This document shows, piece by piece, positions 26,611 through 36,082 of a stretch of DNA of 64,000 nt (within the stretch, counting starts at the first letter, position 1; each line of letters begins with the position of its first letter). Under the pieces are notes generated by a model, which was not told where the DNA came from, ran no database searches, and saw nothing but the letters and a program-made list of their open reading frames with translations. The position numbers and the translations under genes are program-made. This DNA is from Defluviimonas aquaemixtae (GTDB lineage: Bacteria > Pseudomonadota > Alphaproteobacteria > Rhodobacterales > Rhodobacteraceae), in assembly GCF_900302475.1 (NCBI RefSeq), contig NZ_OMOQ01000002.1, positions 186,001-250,000 of the forward strand, given 5' to 3'.

Positions 26611-28130
26611 CAGTCGGTCACTTTGTCTGCATCGCGGACAGTCGGCCTCCTCAGAAGACCGCGCAGGAACATCGGCGCGACAAAGCCGGCGGCGGCAAAG
26701 ATCCAGAGCCCGATCGAGATGGGCGAAGCGAAAAGATAGGTCCAGTCGCCGCCCGACAGAGTCATGGCATGACGCAGGTTGTTCTCCATCTGATAGCCGA
26801 GAAGAATCCCCAGGATTACCGGAACGGTCGGGATGTCCATCTTGCGGAAGGCATAGCCCATGACGCCGAATAGAATCATCAGGACGAGATCGAAATAGCT
26901 CCCCGAAAGCGAGTAAATCCCGACGAACGAGATCATGGTGACCCCGGGCAGTAGAACCGCCGGCGGCACCATCAGGACCTTCACGAAGACCCTGACGAGC
27001 GGCACGTTCATAAGGAGAAGAACGAAGTTCGCGATGAGAAGCGCCGCGATCAGGCCCCAGACTACCTCGGGCCGGTCGGCGAAAAGCGTCGGCCCCGGCG
27101 TGATGTTAAGCGTCATGAGAACGGCAAGCAGCACCGCCGTCGTGCCGGAACCGGGCACGCCGAGCGTCAGCATCGGCACGAGCGCACCACCTGCCGCTGC
27201 GTTGTTGCCCGCCTCCGGCGCGGCGACCCCCTTGGCAACCCCTGTGCCGAATCCGCCCTTGTCGCCCGCGATCCCCTTTTCCATCATGTAGGTAAGGAAG
27301 GACCCAAGCGAGGCGCCAGCGCCGGGCAGGACGCCTGCGATAAATCCGACGGCCGACGACCTAAGCATCGTCCAGCGGGTAGACCACATCTCGGCCCAGG
27401 GCACGACGACCTTGCCCAGCCTCACGCCCACGGCGCTGTCCTTGCCGTGCGACTCGATGAAGAAGAAAACCTCGGACACCGCGAACAGCCCAACGATGGC
27501 GACTAGGAAGTCGATCCCGTCGCTCAGATGAAGATTTCCGCCGGTGAAGCGGGTGAAGCCCGAATTGTTGTCGAGGCCGACCAGCGCGATGGCCAAGCCG
27601 ATGAACGAGGCGAGCGCCGCCTTGGCCTGGTTCCTCGACGCCATGCCGCCGAGCGTGGCGAAGGCCAATGTGTAGAGCGCGAAGTACTCAGCTGGCCCAA
27701 ACTTATAGGCGATCCGGGCGAGGTAGGGTGCGACCAGCGCCAGCGCAATGGTGGCGAGCAGGGCGCCGACGAAGGAGGCGACGCCGGAAATCACAAGTGC
27801 CTCACCCGCGCGGCCCTGCTTGGCCATCGGATATCCGTCGAGTGTCGTCATCATCGCCGGTTCGTCGCCGGGGATGTTGAGCAGGATCGAGCTGATCCGC
27901 CCGCCATACATCGCGCCGTAATAGACCGAGGTCAGAAGGACGAGCGCCGCAGTGGCATCGAGGCCCATCGTGAATGTGATCGGGATGAGAATCGCGACCC
28001 CGTTCGACGGCCCGAGGCCCGGCAGCGCGCCGATGATTGTGCCGAGGAAGCAGCCGATCACAGCAAGCATCAGAGTGTAGGGCGAGAGCGCGATCGAGAA
28101 GCCGAGCGCGAGATTCCCGAGAATGTCCAT
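26610..28130 (-). CDS. tctA: Tripartite tricarboxylate transporter permease TctA
   Basis: The product of 506 residues is the large 12-helix subunit of a TTT-family secondary transporter. Diagnostic blocks are GALPGLGPSNGVAILIP, YGGRISSILLNIPGDEPA, and LGVPGSGTTAVLLAVL. Together with TctB and the periplasmic TctC it imports carboxylates using an ion gradient. The ligand cannot be named from sequence. It overlaps the AtuA-like gene by one base and follows tctB by 12. Confidence 0.94.
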   Translation of the reverse strand: MDILGNLALGFSIALSPYTLMLAVIGCFLGTIIGALPGLGPSNGVAILIPITFTMGLDATAALVLLTSVYYGAMYGGRISSILLNIPGDEPAMMTTLDGYPMAKQGRAGEALVISGVASFVGALLATIALALVAPYLARIAYKFGPAEYFALYTLAFATLGGMASRNQAKAALASFIGLAIALVGLDNNSGFTRFTGGNLHLSDGIDFLVAIVGLFAVSEVFFFIESHGKDSAVGVRLGKVVVPWAEMWSTRWTMLRSSAVGFIAGVLPGAGASLGSFLTYMMEKGIAGDKGGFGTGVAKGVAAPEAGNNAAAGGALVPMLTLGVPGSGTTAVLLAVLMTLNITPGPTLFADRPEVVWGLIAALLIANFVLLLMNVPLVRVFVKVLMVPPAVLLPGVTMISFVGIYSLSGSYFDLVLMILFGVMGYAFRKMDIPTVPVILGILLGYQMENNLRHAMTLSGGDWTYLFASPISIGLWIFAAAGFVAPMFLRGLLRRPTVRDADKVTD

Positions 28131-28142
28131 GCCGAGAGCCCC

Positions 28143-28586
28143 TCAGCCCATGAGTTCGCGCGGAAAGGCAAACAGACTTAGCCCCAGCGCATATTTGAAG
28201 ACTACGAACAGCCCGACCGATAGCCCGACGCCCACGAGCGCTGCGGCGACCGGCCTGGGCGTGATCTGATAGCTCAGTACTCCGGCGGCGATAGCCGTGG
28301 GCACGATAAAGCCCATCGGTTTCAGCGCATAGGCGTAGCCAACGAGAATGATGGTCGCAAAAGCTAGGGCCAAGATCGTGGACATCGGGGGCCAGTCCGG
28401 CTCCTCATCCGGGCGCAGCACCATGAAGCCCGCGCAGATCAGCGCTCCAACGCCGACGATAATCGGAAATGCTTTAGGCCCGAGCCTGTCGAACATGCTG
28501 CCCGCGGGAAGGTTGTAGGCGCTCGCGATATACGCGAGCGCCGCAAGGATCACGACCACACCGAAGACGCGGTCTGTACGGATCAC
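28143..28586 (-). CDS. tctB: Tripartite tricarboxylate transporter small subunit TctB
   Basis: The product of 147 residues has four membrane segments and the TctB layout (GSMFDRLGPKAFPIIVG after the first helix, PMGFIVPTAIAAG mid-protein). It is the small membrane subunit needed by TctA. Start GTG 28586 overlaps the tctC stop by 4 bases (GTGA). Confidence 0.92.
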   Translation of the reverse strand: MIRTDRVFGVVVILAALAYIASAYNLPAGSMFDRLGPKAFPIIVGVGALICAGFMVLRPDEEPDWPPMSTILALAFATIILVGYAYALKPMGFIVPTAIAAGVLSYQITPRPVAAALVGVGLSVGLFVVFKYALGLSLFAFPRELMG

Positions 28587-29551
28587 TGGATCACACCAAT
28601 TTCGCGGCTGAGTTCCTCGGTCTGGGCAACCACATCATTGATCCAGTTCTGGAAATCGGCGCCGACCTTGGTGAAGGGCGCGAGGCCGTTGTCGGCCATA
28701 GCCTGCTGCCACTCGTCGCTGTCCGCCACGGCCTGAAGTCGGTCCGCCCACTTCTGGAAGTCTTCGTCGGAGATGCCTCCGGGCACGTAAAGACCCCGCC
28801 AGTTCACGGCAACCACATCATAGCCCTGTTCCTTGGCCGTCGGGATGTCGTCAAAGCCCGGTACGCGCTCTTCGGTCAAAACCGCCAGTGCGCGAACCTC
28901 GCCCGATTGCAGGAAGCCGACGATCTCCGACATGTCGCCGGTCATCGCCTGGGTGAAGCCGCCGACTGTCTGGGTGATCGCATCCGCGCCGCCATCGACG
29001 CCGATATATTTCACCGCTGTAATGTCGTCGAAGCCCCCGGCCTTGAGCACTTGCAGCGGTTTCATGTGGTCGAAACCGCCTGCCGCTGAACCACCCGCGA
29101 AGGCAACGGAGGACGGATCGGCCTTGATCGCTTCCACAAGGTCGGCGAGCGTCTGGAAGGGGCTGTCGGCCGCAACCACGATGACGCCCGGATCGGCACC
29201 GATCGCGCCAACGAAGCGGACCTGATCAGCCGTCGCGTCGCCATAAGCCTTCTGCGCCAGACGGGTCGTGGTCGCCGATGAGGCCGCGACGATCAGCTCG
29301 GGATCCTTGCTGCGTTCGGCAACAACTGTCGAGAAGGCCAGGCCGCCGCCTGCGCCCGCCATATTCGTGACCTGGACGGGCTGATCGACCTGGCCAATGT
29401 CATAGAGAATTTTGCCGATCTGGCGACAGGTGAAGTCCCAGCCTCCGCCGGGATTGGCGGGTGCGATGCATTCGGCTGCTGAAACCGACGATGCCGCCGA
29501 CATGCCGATCGCCACGCCAACGCCCAGCGCTTTGAGAAGCGTGATTTTCAT
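28583..29551 (-). CDS. tctC: Tripartite tricarboxylate transporter substrate-binding protein TctC
   Basis: The product of 322 residues is a Bug/TctC-family periplasmic receptor with a Sec signal peptide (MKITLLKALGVGVAIGMS, cleavage near SAAE at about 27). The mature protein has the usual ANPGGGWDFTCR ligand loop, VTNMAGAGGG and a second-domain GGSAAGGFDHM loop that contacts the carboxylate. Start ATG 29551 has GGGAGG upstream. First gene of the five-gene operon, transcribed from the 296-bp gap shared with tamA. The two cysteines (C28, in ECIAP, and C42) may pair. Confidence 0.93.
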   Translation of the reverse strand: MKITLLKALGVGVAIGMSAASSVSAAECIAPANPGGGWDFTCRQIGKILYDIGQVDQPVQVTNMAGAGGGLAFSTVVAERSKDPELIVAASSATTTRLAQKAYGDATADQVRFVGAIGADPGVIVVAADSPFQTLADLVEAIKADPSSVAFAGGSAAGGFDHMKPLQVLKAGGFDDITAVKYIGVDGGADAITQTVGGFTQAMTGDMSEIVGFLQSGEVRALAVLTEERVPGFDDIPTAKEQGYDVVAVNWRGLYVPGGISDEDFQKWADRLQAVADSDEWQQAMADNGLAPFTKVGADFQNWINDVVAQTEELSREIGVIQ

Positions 29552-29847
29552 GGTGTCCTCCCGATACTTTTCTTTCTTTAGCGGCGGGCACGCCGACGGT
29601 CGCCGTGCCGATCCGTTCGCGCAGCATACGAATCCTGCCGAGGCTGGCAAGAACTCCTCGTCGTACGGTCCCGCCATCACCGCGTACACGGGGTCCGGAA
29701 CTTTTCGGCCGGGATCGAAGTTATCTACACGCGGCGCTCGCCTAGCGACCGCCGAATTGCGCGCACATCACGTCGTAGTGTCGCTTCGGCTGAAAGGTGC
29801 GCGCAATCGCATGTGACACTGGCAATCGCCCGGGATTGCTGCAAGGA
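29552..29847. promoter_or_regulatory. Divergent promoter region tctC / tamA with an 11-bp inverted repeat
   Basis: This 296-bp gap holds no credible gene. A perfect inverted repeat, ATTGCGCGCAC at 29756-29766 and GTGCGCGCAAT at 29797-29807, has a 30-bp spacer (about three helical turns centre-to-centre four), and each arm contains the palindrome TGCGCGCA, so each arm is a dyad-like operator half or full site. A second, weaker pair GGCACG / CGTGCC lies at 29587-29592 and 29604-29609, closer to tctC. Operator function is inference; no regulator gene is adjacent. Confidence 0.35.
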
Positions 29848-31710
29848 ATGGCAAAAGCGTTCCGGACTGTTCTGGGGGAAAGATTGCGGAGGTTGGGCAA
29901 GTCAATCTGGTGGCGTCACTGCACTGCGGCCGCTTTTCTTGTCGCCTCGCTGTTCGTCCTGCCGGCCCGCGCCCTCGACAACATGAGCTTCGTGGTTCGC
30001 GGCGGAGAGGACGAGCTGACAGAGTCGTTCCGCGCGGCCTCACTCCTCGTTCAGTCTTGGAACGACGGGCTGACCGATCCGCAGACGCTGTTTGCCGCAG
30101 CGCGCGCCGATTACGGGCGGCTTGTCGGCGCGGCCTATGCGGAAGGTTTCTACTCAGTCGTCGTCCGGATCGAGATCGACGGCCGAGAAGCGGCGACCAT
30201 CGAGCCGCTCGACGCGCCGGCCGCAATGCGCGAGATCCGCGTAACCATCGAACCGGGTCCGCGTTTCACCTTCGCGACAGCCCGGATGAGGCCCTATGCG
30301 CCGGGGACGCAACTGCCGCCGGCCTATGGCGACACAAAGCCGGCTTTTTCGACTGCCATCGTGGATGCCGCCGAGGCCGGCGTCGACGGTTGGCGCAATG
30401 TCGGCCACGCCAAGGCGCGCGTGGCCGACCAATCGATCACGGCCGACCATAGCGCGGATACCATCGACTCCCTGATCCTGCTGGAACCCGGCCCGCGCGT
30501 CCGGTTCGGCCAGATGACTATCTCGGGTGCCGAGCGGATGCGGCCTGAACGCATCGCCAGGATTGCCGGTTTTCCCACTGGTGAAACCTTCGACCCGGAA
30601 GAGCTCGATACCGTCGCCAACCGGCTCCGGCGCACCGGCGCTTTCCGGTCCGTCGCCTTGCAGGAGGCCGAAACCCTCGGCTTCGGGGATACACTCGACG
30701 TTGATCTGGTTGTCGCGGAGGAGGCCCTGCGCCGCTTCGGCGTCGGAGCCGAGCTGTCGTCGACAGAGGGACTTAACCTGTCCGGCTACTGGTTGCACCG
30801 AAACCTCTTCGGCGGCGCGGAGCGCCTGCGCGTCGACGGTGCGATCGACCGGATCGGCGGGCAGGGCGACACGCTCGGCTATGAACTTGGTGCGCGGATC
30901 GAACGGCCCGCGACACCAGTCACGGACGCCTCTGCCTTCGTCGAGGCCAGGGTCGGCAGAGAGGAGCTTGCGGATATTACGCTCGACAAGATCGAACTGA
31001 GTTTCGGCTTGACCCGCGTTCTCAGCGACACTCTGTCGGCCGAGGCCGGCATTTCCTACATTCACACCCGAGCCGAGGACGTGACCGGGAGCTTCGAGTT
31101 CGACATGGTCGCGCTTCCCGTATCTCTGACCTGGGAGCGGCGGGATAATCCTATCGACGCCCGGAAAGGCTTCTATCTGCAGGCCGACGTAACTCCCTTC
31201 TACGGGTTCAACATGACCGACTCCGGCGCTCAGTTCAAAGCCGACGCACGCGCCTATCGAAGCTTCGGGGCCGAAGACCGCCTTACGCTGGCCGGGCGCG
31301 TCCAGCTGGGTACGGTCGTGGGGACGTCACTTGCCGCGACCTCGCCCGACTTCCTTTTCTTCTCGGGCGGCGGCGGGACGGTGAGGGGCCAGCCGTACCA
31401 GTCTCTGACTGTGCCGCTCGTCCGCCCAAGCGGTGTGACGGTCCAGACCGGCGGCCTCAGCTTTGCCGGGATGTCGGGCGAATTGCGCGCCGGCATCACC
31501 GAAAAGATCGGCGCGGTCGCGTTCTACGATGCAGGCTTCGTGAGCGATGACGCGATCTTTGGCGGCAATAGCGACTGGCATGCCGGCGCAGGCCTCGGGC
31601 TGCGCTATGATACCGGATTCGGCCCGATCCGGCTGGATGTAGGCCTGCCGGTATCAGGCACGACCGACGACGGCGTACAGATCTACGTCGGGATCGGACA
31701 GGCCTTCTGA
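29848..31710 (+). CDS. tamA: Outer-membrane assembly factor TamA (Omp85 family)
   Basis: The product of about 620 residues has an N-terminal signal sequence (hydrophobic AAAFLVASLFVLPARA after a long basic n-region), POTRA domains (about 40-290) and a C-terminal 16-strand Omp85 barrel (FAGMSGELRAGITEKIG, then PIRLDVGLPV and a terminal aromatic, GIGQAF). With TamB it forms the TAM complex for autotransporter and envelope protein or lipid transfer. Start uncertain: ATG 29848, or TTG 29884, which would give a more ordinary signal peptide and has a GGGGGAAAG upstream. The stop shares one base with tamB. Confidence 0.92.
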   Translation: MAKAFRTVLGERLRRLGKSIWWRHCTAAAFLVASLFVLPARALDNMSFVVRGGEDELTESFRAASLLVQSWNDGLTDPQTLFAAARADYGRLVGAAYAEGFYSVVVRIEIDGREAATIEPLDAPAAMREIRVTIEPGPRFTFATARMRPYAPGTQLPPAYGDTKPAFSTAIVDAAEAGVDGWRNVGHAKARVADQSITADHSADTIDSLILLEPGPRVRFGQMTISGAERMRPERIARIAGFPTGETFDPEELDTVANRLRRTGAFRSVALQEAETLGFGDTLDVDLVVAEEALRRFGVGAELSSTEGLNLSGYWLHRNLFGGAERLRVDGAIDRIGGQGDTLGYELGARIERPATPVTDASAFVEARVGREELADITLDKIELSFGLTRVLSDTLSAEAGISYIHTRAEDVTGSFEFDMVALPVSLTWERRDNPIDARKGFYLQADVTPFYGFNMTDSGAQFKADARAYRSFGAEDRLTLAGRVQLGTVVGTSLAATSPDFLFFSGGGGTVRGQPYQSLTVPLVRPSGVTVQTGGLSFAGMSGELRAGITEKIGAVAFYDAGFVSDDAIFGGNSDWHAGAGLGLRYDTGFGPIRLDVGLPVSGTTDDGVQIYVGIGQAF

Positions 31711-34700
31711 TGTCTCGCTACCTTTTCGCCCTATGCCTTTGCCTCTTGCCGATGGCTGGCGCTGCTCAAGACACCTCGGAACGCGACCGCGATTTTCTGA
31801 CCGCATTTCTCGAGGACAATCTGTCCGGTGCGGGTCGTACCATCCGCATCGACGGGTTTGCCGGCGCACTGTCGTCACGCGCAACGTTCGACGAGATGTC
31901 GATCGCCGACGACGAGGGCGTCTGGCTGAGGATCCGCGACGGCGCCATCAGTTGGAATCGTGGCGCGTTGCTGTCGGGCCGGGTGGAGATCAGCGAAATG
32001 TCGGCCGCGGAGATCGACCTGCCGCGTCGCCCGGTCGCCGAGGGTCCCTCCGCCGAAGCGTCCGGATTTGCTCTGCCCGACCTGCCGGTGTCCATCTCGA
32101 TCGGCGAGCTTCGGGCAGATCGGGTTCGGTTGGGCGAAGCACTATTCGGAACCGCCGCCGAGATTTCGCTGATCGGCCAGGCGGAGCTTGCTGAGGGAGA
32201 GGGTTCCGCGAAACTTGACGTGCAGCGGATCGACGGGCCGGAGGGAACGATCTCGCTGGCGGGGAGCTACGCCAATGCGACGCGCGAAGCGACGCTCGAT
32301 TTGCTGGTGGCGGAGGGCGAAAACGGCATCGCCGTTTCGATGCTCGGCCTGCCGGGTGCGCCGTCGATCGAGCTTGCCATCCACGGCACAGGGGTGATCG
32401 ACAATTTCGCAACCGACATCTCGCTCAGCACGGACGGTACTCCACGCCTGACGGGCAAAGTAACATTGCTGACGACCGACGCAGAGGGCGGTGGCCAAGA
32501 GCGTAGCTTCGAGGCCCAGCTCGGCGGCGATATCGCCCCGCTTCTACTTCCCGAGTATCGCGAGTTCTTTGGCTCGGACGTGCGGCTCGAAGCCGACGGG
32601 CTGCGCCTTGCCTCCGGTCAAACGGACCTCACTCGGCTTGTGGTTGAATCAGAGGGCTTGGATGTATCTGGCCGACTGAGCATCGCGCCCGACGGCATAC
32701 CGCTCGCCGCGGCCTTGACAGCGCGACTTGGCTCTGGCGATGGGAATGATGTTCTTCTGCCGCTTGCAGGAGATAAGACCTATGTTCGCGCCGCCGACCT
32801 CAGCCTGCGCTACAATGCGGCGCGCGGCGATGCCTGGACCTTGGCAGGCGATCTTTACGGCCTGCGACAGACGGGCCTGTCCCTCGGCTCTATCTCGCTC
32901 GCGGGCTCGGGCCGGATATCGCGCCCGGGGCAGACCGGGGTCGATGCCGCGCGGGTCGGCGGCCACGTGCGCTTTGCCGCAGCCGGCGTGGAGCTTGCCG
33001 ACGACGCGGTCGCCACCGCGGTTGGACCGGACCTCAACGGCCGCGCCGTGTTTCACTGGCTGGACGGGCAGCCGCTCTCCATATCGGTTTTCGAGGTTTC
33101 CGGTCAAGGCTACGGCGCCGAGGGTGGTTTCCGGATCGCTGTCGCCGAAGACGGTGTCAACGTCAGCGGACGCGTGGCAGCCGAGGTTGCCGACTTGGGC
33201 CGTTTCTCGGCGCTCGCCGGGCGGCCGTTGGGCGGCGCAGCCGAAATGCGGCTCTCGGGCGCGGCGGGACTGCTTTCGGGGATTTTCGATCTCGAAGCGC
33301 GGATCGAGGGCCGCGATTTGTCCGCTGGACAGGCTGAACTTGATCGCCTTCTGCAAGGCGTCGCTTCCGTCAACGCCTCGGTCAACCGCGACACCGAGGG
33401 GCTCACGATTCGGAACTTCGCAATTGCCGCCCGTACGCTTCGTGCCACCGGCAGTGGCAAATTGGCTACCGGTGCGAGCGACATCGAAGCACGCCTTGAG
33501 TTCTCCGATCTCTCCGTCCTCGGGCCGAATTATCAGGGCGCCATGAATGCTGAGGCACGGCTGGCGGAGACTGGTGAACTCCGTGTCGTCACACTCGACG
33601 CAGGGGCCCAAGGGCTCGGTATCGGCGACGCCACGGTCGACCGTCTGCTTTCGGGGCCTGCGAAACTCGAAGTCGAGGTCGAGGATCGCGGTGGAGAGGT
33701 CCGGTTGCGCAAGCTGGACCTAACGAACCCGCAGCTTTCGCTCTCGGCGACCGGGCAGATAGAGGACAGCACAAGATACATCGACCTCGCGGCGCGGCTG
33801 AACGACATGGCGCTTCTTGCGCCCGGTTTCCCGGGGCCGCTCAGCGCCGAGGGGCGTGTCACCGAAACCGGTGAGGGGTATCAACTGGACATCGCCGCGT
33901 CCGGCCCCGGCGCCACTTCGGCGACGATCGTCGGAGGCCTGAGCCCCGACTTCAGCAGTGCCGACCTGTCGATCACCGGGGGGGCGCAGTCGGCCATAAT
34001 CAATCCCTTCATCCGGCCTCGGAACGTCTCGGGCCCGGTCTCCTTCGATCTCGCTCTGCAGGGGCCTATCGGTCTTCCGGCGCTCAGCGGTCAGATCCGT
34101 CTTGCAGACGCCCGTGTCGTCGCGCCGACCTTCGGGATCGAACTTGAAGCCGTGAATATCGCCGCCGATCTCGGTGAAAGCCGCGCGATGCTGTCGGGCG
34201 GCGCCAGCGTGCGAGGAGGCGGGCGGATTGATTTGTCGGGACCCGTCGCGCTGACAGCGCCATTCGTGGGCGACCTGTCCATGCAGCTTGCAGATGTTAC
34301 GTTGCGCGATCCCGAGCTCTACGAGACGAGCGTTGACGGCGCCGTTTCAGTGCGGGGCCCGCTTCGCGGCGGCGCGCTGATTTCCGGTGCCGTCACGCTT
34401 GGCCGGACGGAGATTCGCATACCGTCCTCAGGCTTCGGTGGCCGCCCAGTTCTCGACGGGCTGCGCCACGTCAATGAGCCCGCCGATGTACGCACCACGC
34501 TTCGCCGGGCGGGTTTTGACGCCGCATCGCAGGAGAAGCGGGACCGTGGCGTACCATTCGACATAGATCTATCCGTGACTGCTCCGGGGCGGATATTCGT
34601 ACGCGGGCGAGGCCTCGACGCAGAGATGGACGGCGCGCTGCGCCTGACGGGAACGACTGCGGCGATCGTGCCCGCGGGCCAGTTCAACCTCGTCCGCGGC

Positions 34701-35249
34701 CGACTCGACATCCTCGGCAAGCGGTTCACAATCGACGAGGGCAGGGCCGAACTTCAGGGCGCGCTCACGCCCTATGTCCGGTTCGTCGCGACGACGGAAA
34801 ACGCGGGCATCACGGCGCAGATCGTGATTGAGGGCGAGGCGTCGGAACCCGAGATTCGCTTCCTTTCCTCCCCCGAACTGCCGGAAGAAGAAGTCATCGC
34901 TCACCTGCTCTTTGGCCGCGATCTAAGCAGCCTCTCGGCATTCCAGGCCGCGCAGCTTGCCTCCGCGGTGGCGACGTTGGCGGGCAAGGGGGGCGAGGGG
35001 ATCGTGTCGAAGCTCAGAAACTCTTTCGGCCTCGATGATTTCGACGTTACGACGGGTGAGGACGGGTCGGCGGCCGTCCGGGCAGGTAAGTATCTGACCG
35101 AGAAGGTCTACACAGACGTCGTGATCGGAAGCGACGGCAAGAGCGAAATCAACCTCAACCTCGATGTGCGCCCCGGCGTGACACTCAAGGGAGCGCTTGG
35201 TTCGGACGGGGCGACAGGGATCGGCATTTATTATGAACGCGATTACTAG
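31710..35249 (+). CDS. tamB: Translocation and assembly module protein TamB
   Basis: The product of 1179 residues has an N-terminal signal-anchor (YLFALCLCLLPMAGAA), a very long repetitive beta-rich region of the AsmA/bridge-like lipid-transfer type, and the C-terminal TamB (DUF490) domain with IFVRGRGLDAEMDG, YVRFVATTENAG and EEVIAHLLFGRDLSSLS. It spans the periplasm from the inner membrane to TamA. Its ATG shares one base with the tamA stop (TGATG), so the two are coupled. Its TAG stop lies in a CTAG shared with the convergent yihY-like gene. Confidence 0.94.
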   Translation: MSRYLFALCLCLLPMAGAAQDTSERDRDFLTAFLEDNLSGAGRTIRIDGFAGALSSRATFDEMSIADDEGVWLRIRDGAISWNRGALLSGRVEISEMSAAEIDLPRRPVAEGPSAEASGFALPDLPVSISIGELRADRVRLGEALFGTAAEISLIGQAELAEGEGSAKLDVQRIDGPEGTISLAGSYANATREATLDLLVAEGENGIAVSMLGLPGAPSIELAIHGTGVIDNFATDISLSTDGTPRLTGKVTLLTTDAEGGGQERSFEAQLGGDIAPLLLPEYREFFGSDVRLEADGLRLASGQTDLTRLVVESEGLDVSGRLSIAPDGIPLAAALTARLGSGDGNDVLLPLAGDKTYVRAADLSLRYNAARGDAWTLAGDLYGLRQTGLSLGSISLAGSGRISRPGQTGVDAARVGGHVRFAAAGVELADDAVATAVGPDLNGRAVFHWLDGQPLSISVFEVSGQGYGAEGGFRIAVAEDGVNVSGRVAAEVADLGRFSALAGRPLGGAAEMRLSGAAGLLSGIFDLEARIEGRDLSAGQAELDRLLQGVASVNASVNRDTEGLTIRNFAIAARTLRATGSGKLATGASDIEARLEFSDLSVLGPNYQGAMNAEARLAETGELRVVTLDAGAQGLGIGDATVDRLLSGPAKLEVEVEDRGGEVRLRKLDLTNPQLSLSATGQIEDSTRYIDLAARLNDMALLAPGFPGPLSAEGRVTETGEGYQLDIAASGPGATSATIVGGLSPDFSSADLSITGGAQSAIINPFIRPRNVSGPVSFDLALQGPIGLPALSGQIRLADARVVAPTFGIELEAVNIAADLGESRAMLSGGASVRGGGRIDLSGPVALTAPFVGDLSMQLADVTLRDPELYETSVDGAVSVRGPLRGGALISGAVTLGRTEIRIPSSGFGGRPVLDGLRHVNEPADVRTTLRRAGFDAASQEKRDRGVPFDIDLSVTAPGRIFVRGRGLDAEMDGALRLTGTTAAIVPAGQFNLVRGRLDILGKRFTIDEGRAELQGALTPYVRFVATTENAGITAQIVIEGEASEPEIRFLSSPELPEEEVIAHLLFGRDLSSLSAFQAAQLASAVATLAGKGGEGIVSKLRNSFGLDDFDVTTGEDGSAAVRAGKYLTEKVYTDVVIGSDGKSEINLNLDVRPGVTLKGALGSDGATGIGIYYERDY

Positions 35250-36082
35250 CGTCGTCTGATCCGTGCGCGCTCGGCATTCAGCGCCGCGCCGAGCAAAACG
35301 ATGTAGGCCGAGATGTAGAGCCACATCATCAGGGCAATGACCGCACCGATCGATCCGTAGATTTTGTTGTAGCTCCCGAAGTTCGCCAGATACGCCGAAA
35401 AGGCCATCGATGCGCCCGCCCACAGAAGCGCCGCAAGAACAGCACCGGGCGTCACCCACGAATGCCTCTGCCCCTCCATGTTAGGGCCCCAGCGATAGAA
35501 GAGGCCTAGCACCAGAAACACCACGACGAACAGAACGAACCACGGCAGGAACCGCAAAACGAGCGCTTCAACGAGGCCGAGACCGACAAAGTTAAGCGCA
35601 ATGGGCACCAGGACAACGGTTGCGAGCGCGCACAGAAAGACCGCAATCAGTGCGACCGTGATGACGACGGAAATAGCGATCCGTAGAAGACCGGGGCGAT
35701 GACCCCGCACATGGATCGCGTTCAACCCGGTGATTAGCGCCGAAACGCCTGAATGCACCGAATAAAGCGCGATCGCGAGCGACACGGCCGTTGTCCAGCC
35801 AAGCGTTTGAGTGTTGGCGAGAAGAAGCGCATTCAGTTGGGTTTCGATCACGTCAAACGCCGCGTCCGGGATCAGGCCACGGATTTGTTCGAGATAGTCG
35901 CGCATCGCGCCCGGGTCGGCGAAGACCCCCCAGATCGCGATAGTCGCAGCCATCCCGGGAAAGATCGCGAACATCATATAGAACGCCACGCCGGCCGCGA
36001 TCAGCCCGAGGTTCCGGTCATGGATTGCATGCCAGACCGATCGGCCGAGATCGACGAAATAGGGTGTGGTCGCGTCGGTCAC
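35246..36082 (-). CDS. YihY/BrkB family membrane protein
   Basis: The product of 278 residues has about six membrane helices and the YihY signature segments DRNLGLIAAGVAFYMMFAIFPG, SALITGLNAIH and GSYNKIYGSIGAVIALMMWLY. The family was once called ribonuclease BN by mistake; it is an inner-membrane protein of unclear function, with BrkB linked to serum resistance. Start GTG 36082. Convergent with tamB, sharing a CTAG stop. Confidence 0.92.
   Translation of the reverse strand: MTDATTPYFVDLGRSVWHAIHDRNLGLIAAGVAFYMMFAIFPGMAATIAIWGVFADPGAMRDYLEQIRGLIPDAAFDVIETQLNALLLANTQTLGWTTAVSLAIALYSVHSGVSALITGLNAIHVRGHRPGLLRIAISVVITVALIAVFLCALATVVLVPIALNFVGLGLVEALVLRFLPWFVLFVVVFLVLGLFYRWGPNMEGQRHSWVTPGAVLAALLWAGASMAFSAYLANFGSYNKIYGSIGAVIALMMWLYISAYIVLLGAALNAERARIRRR

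Noticed and set aside
29587..29609. GGCACG / CGTGCC inverted repeat upstream of tctC
   Set aside because: Only 6-bp GC-rich arms; too likely by chance to call an operator on its own.
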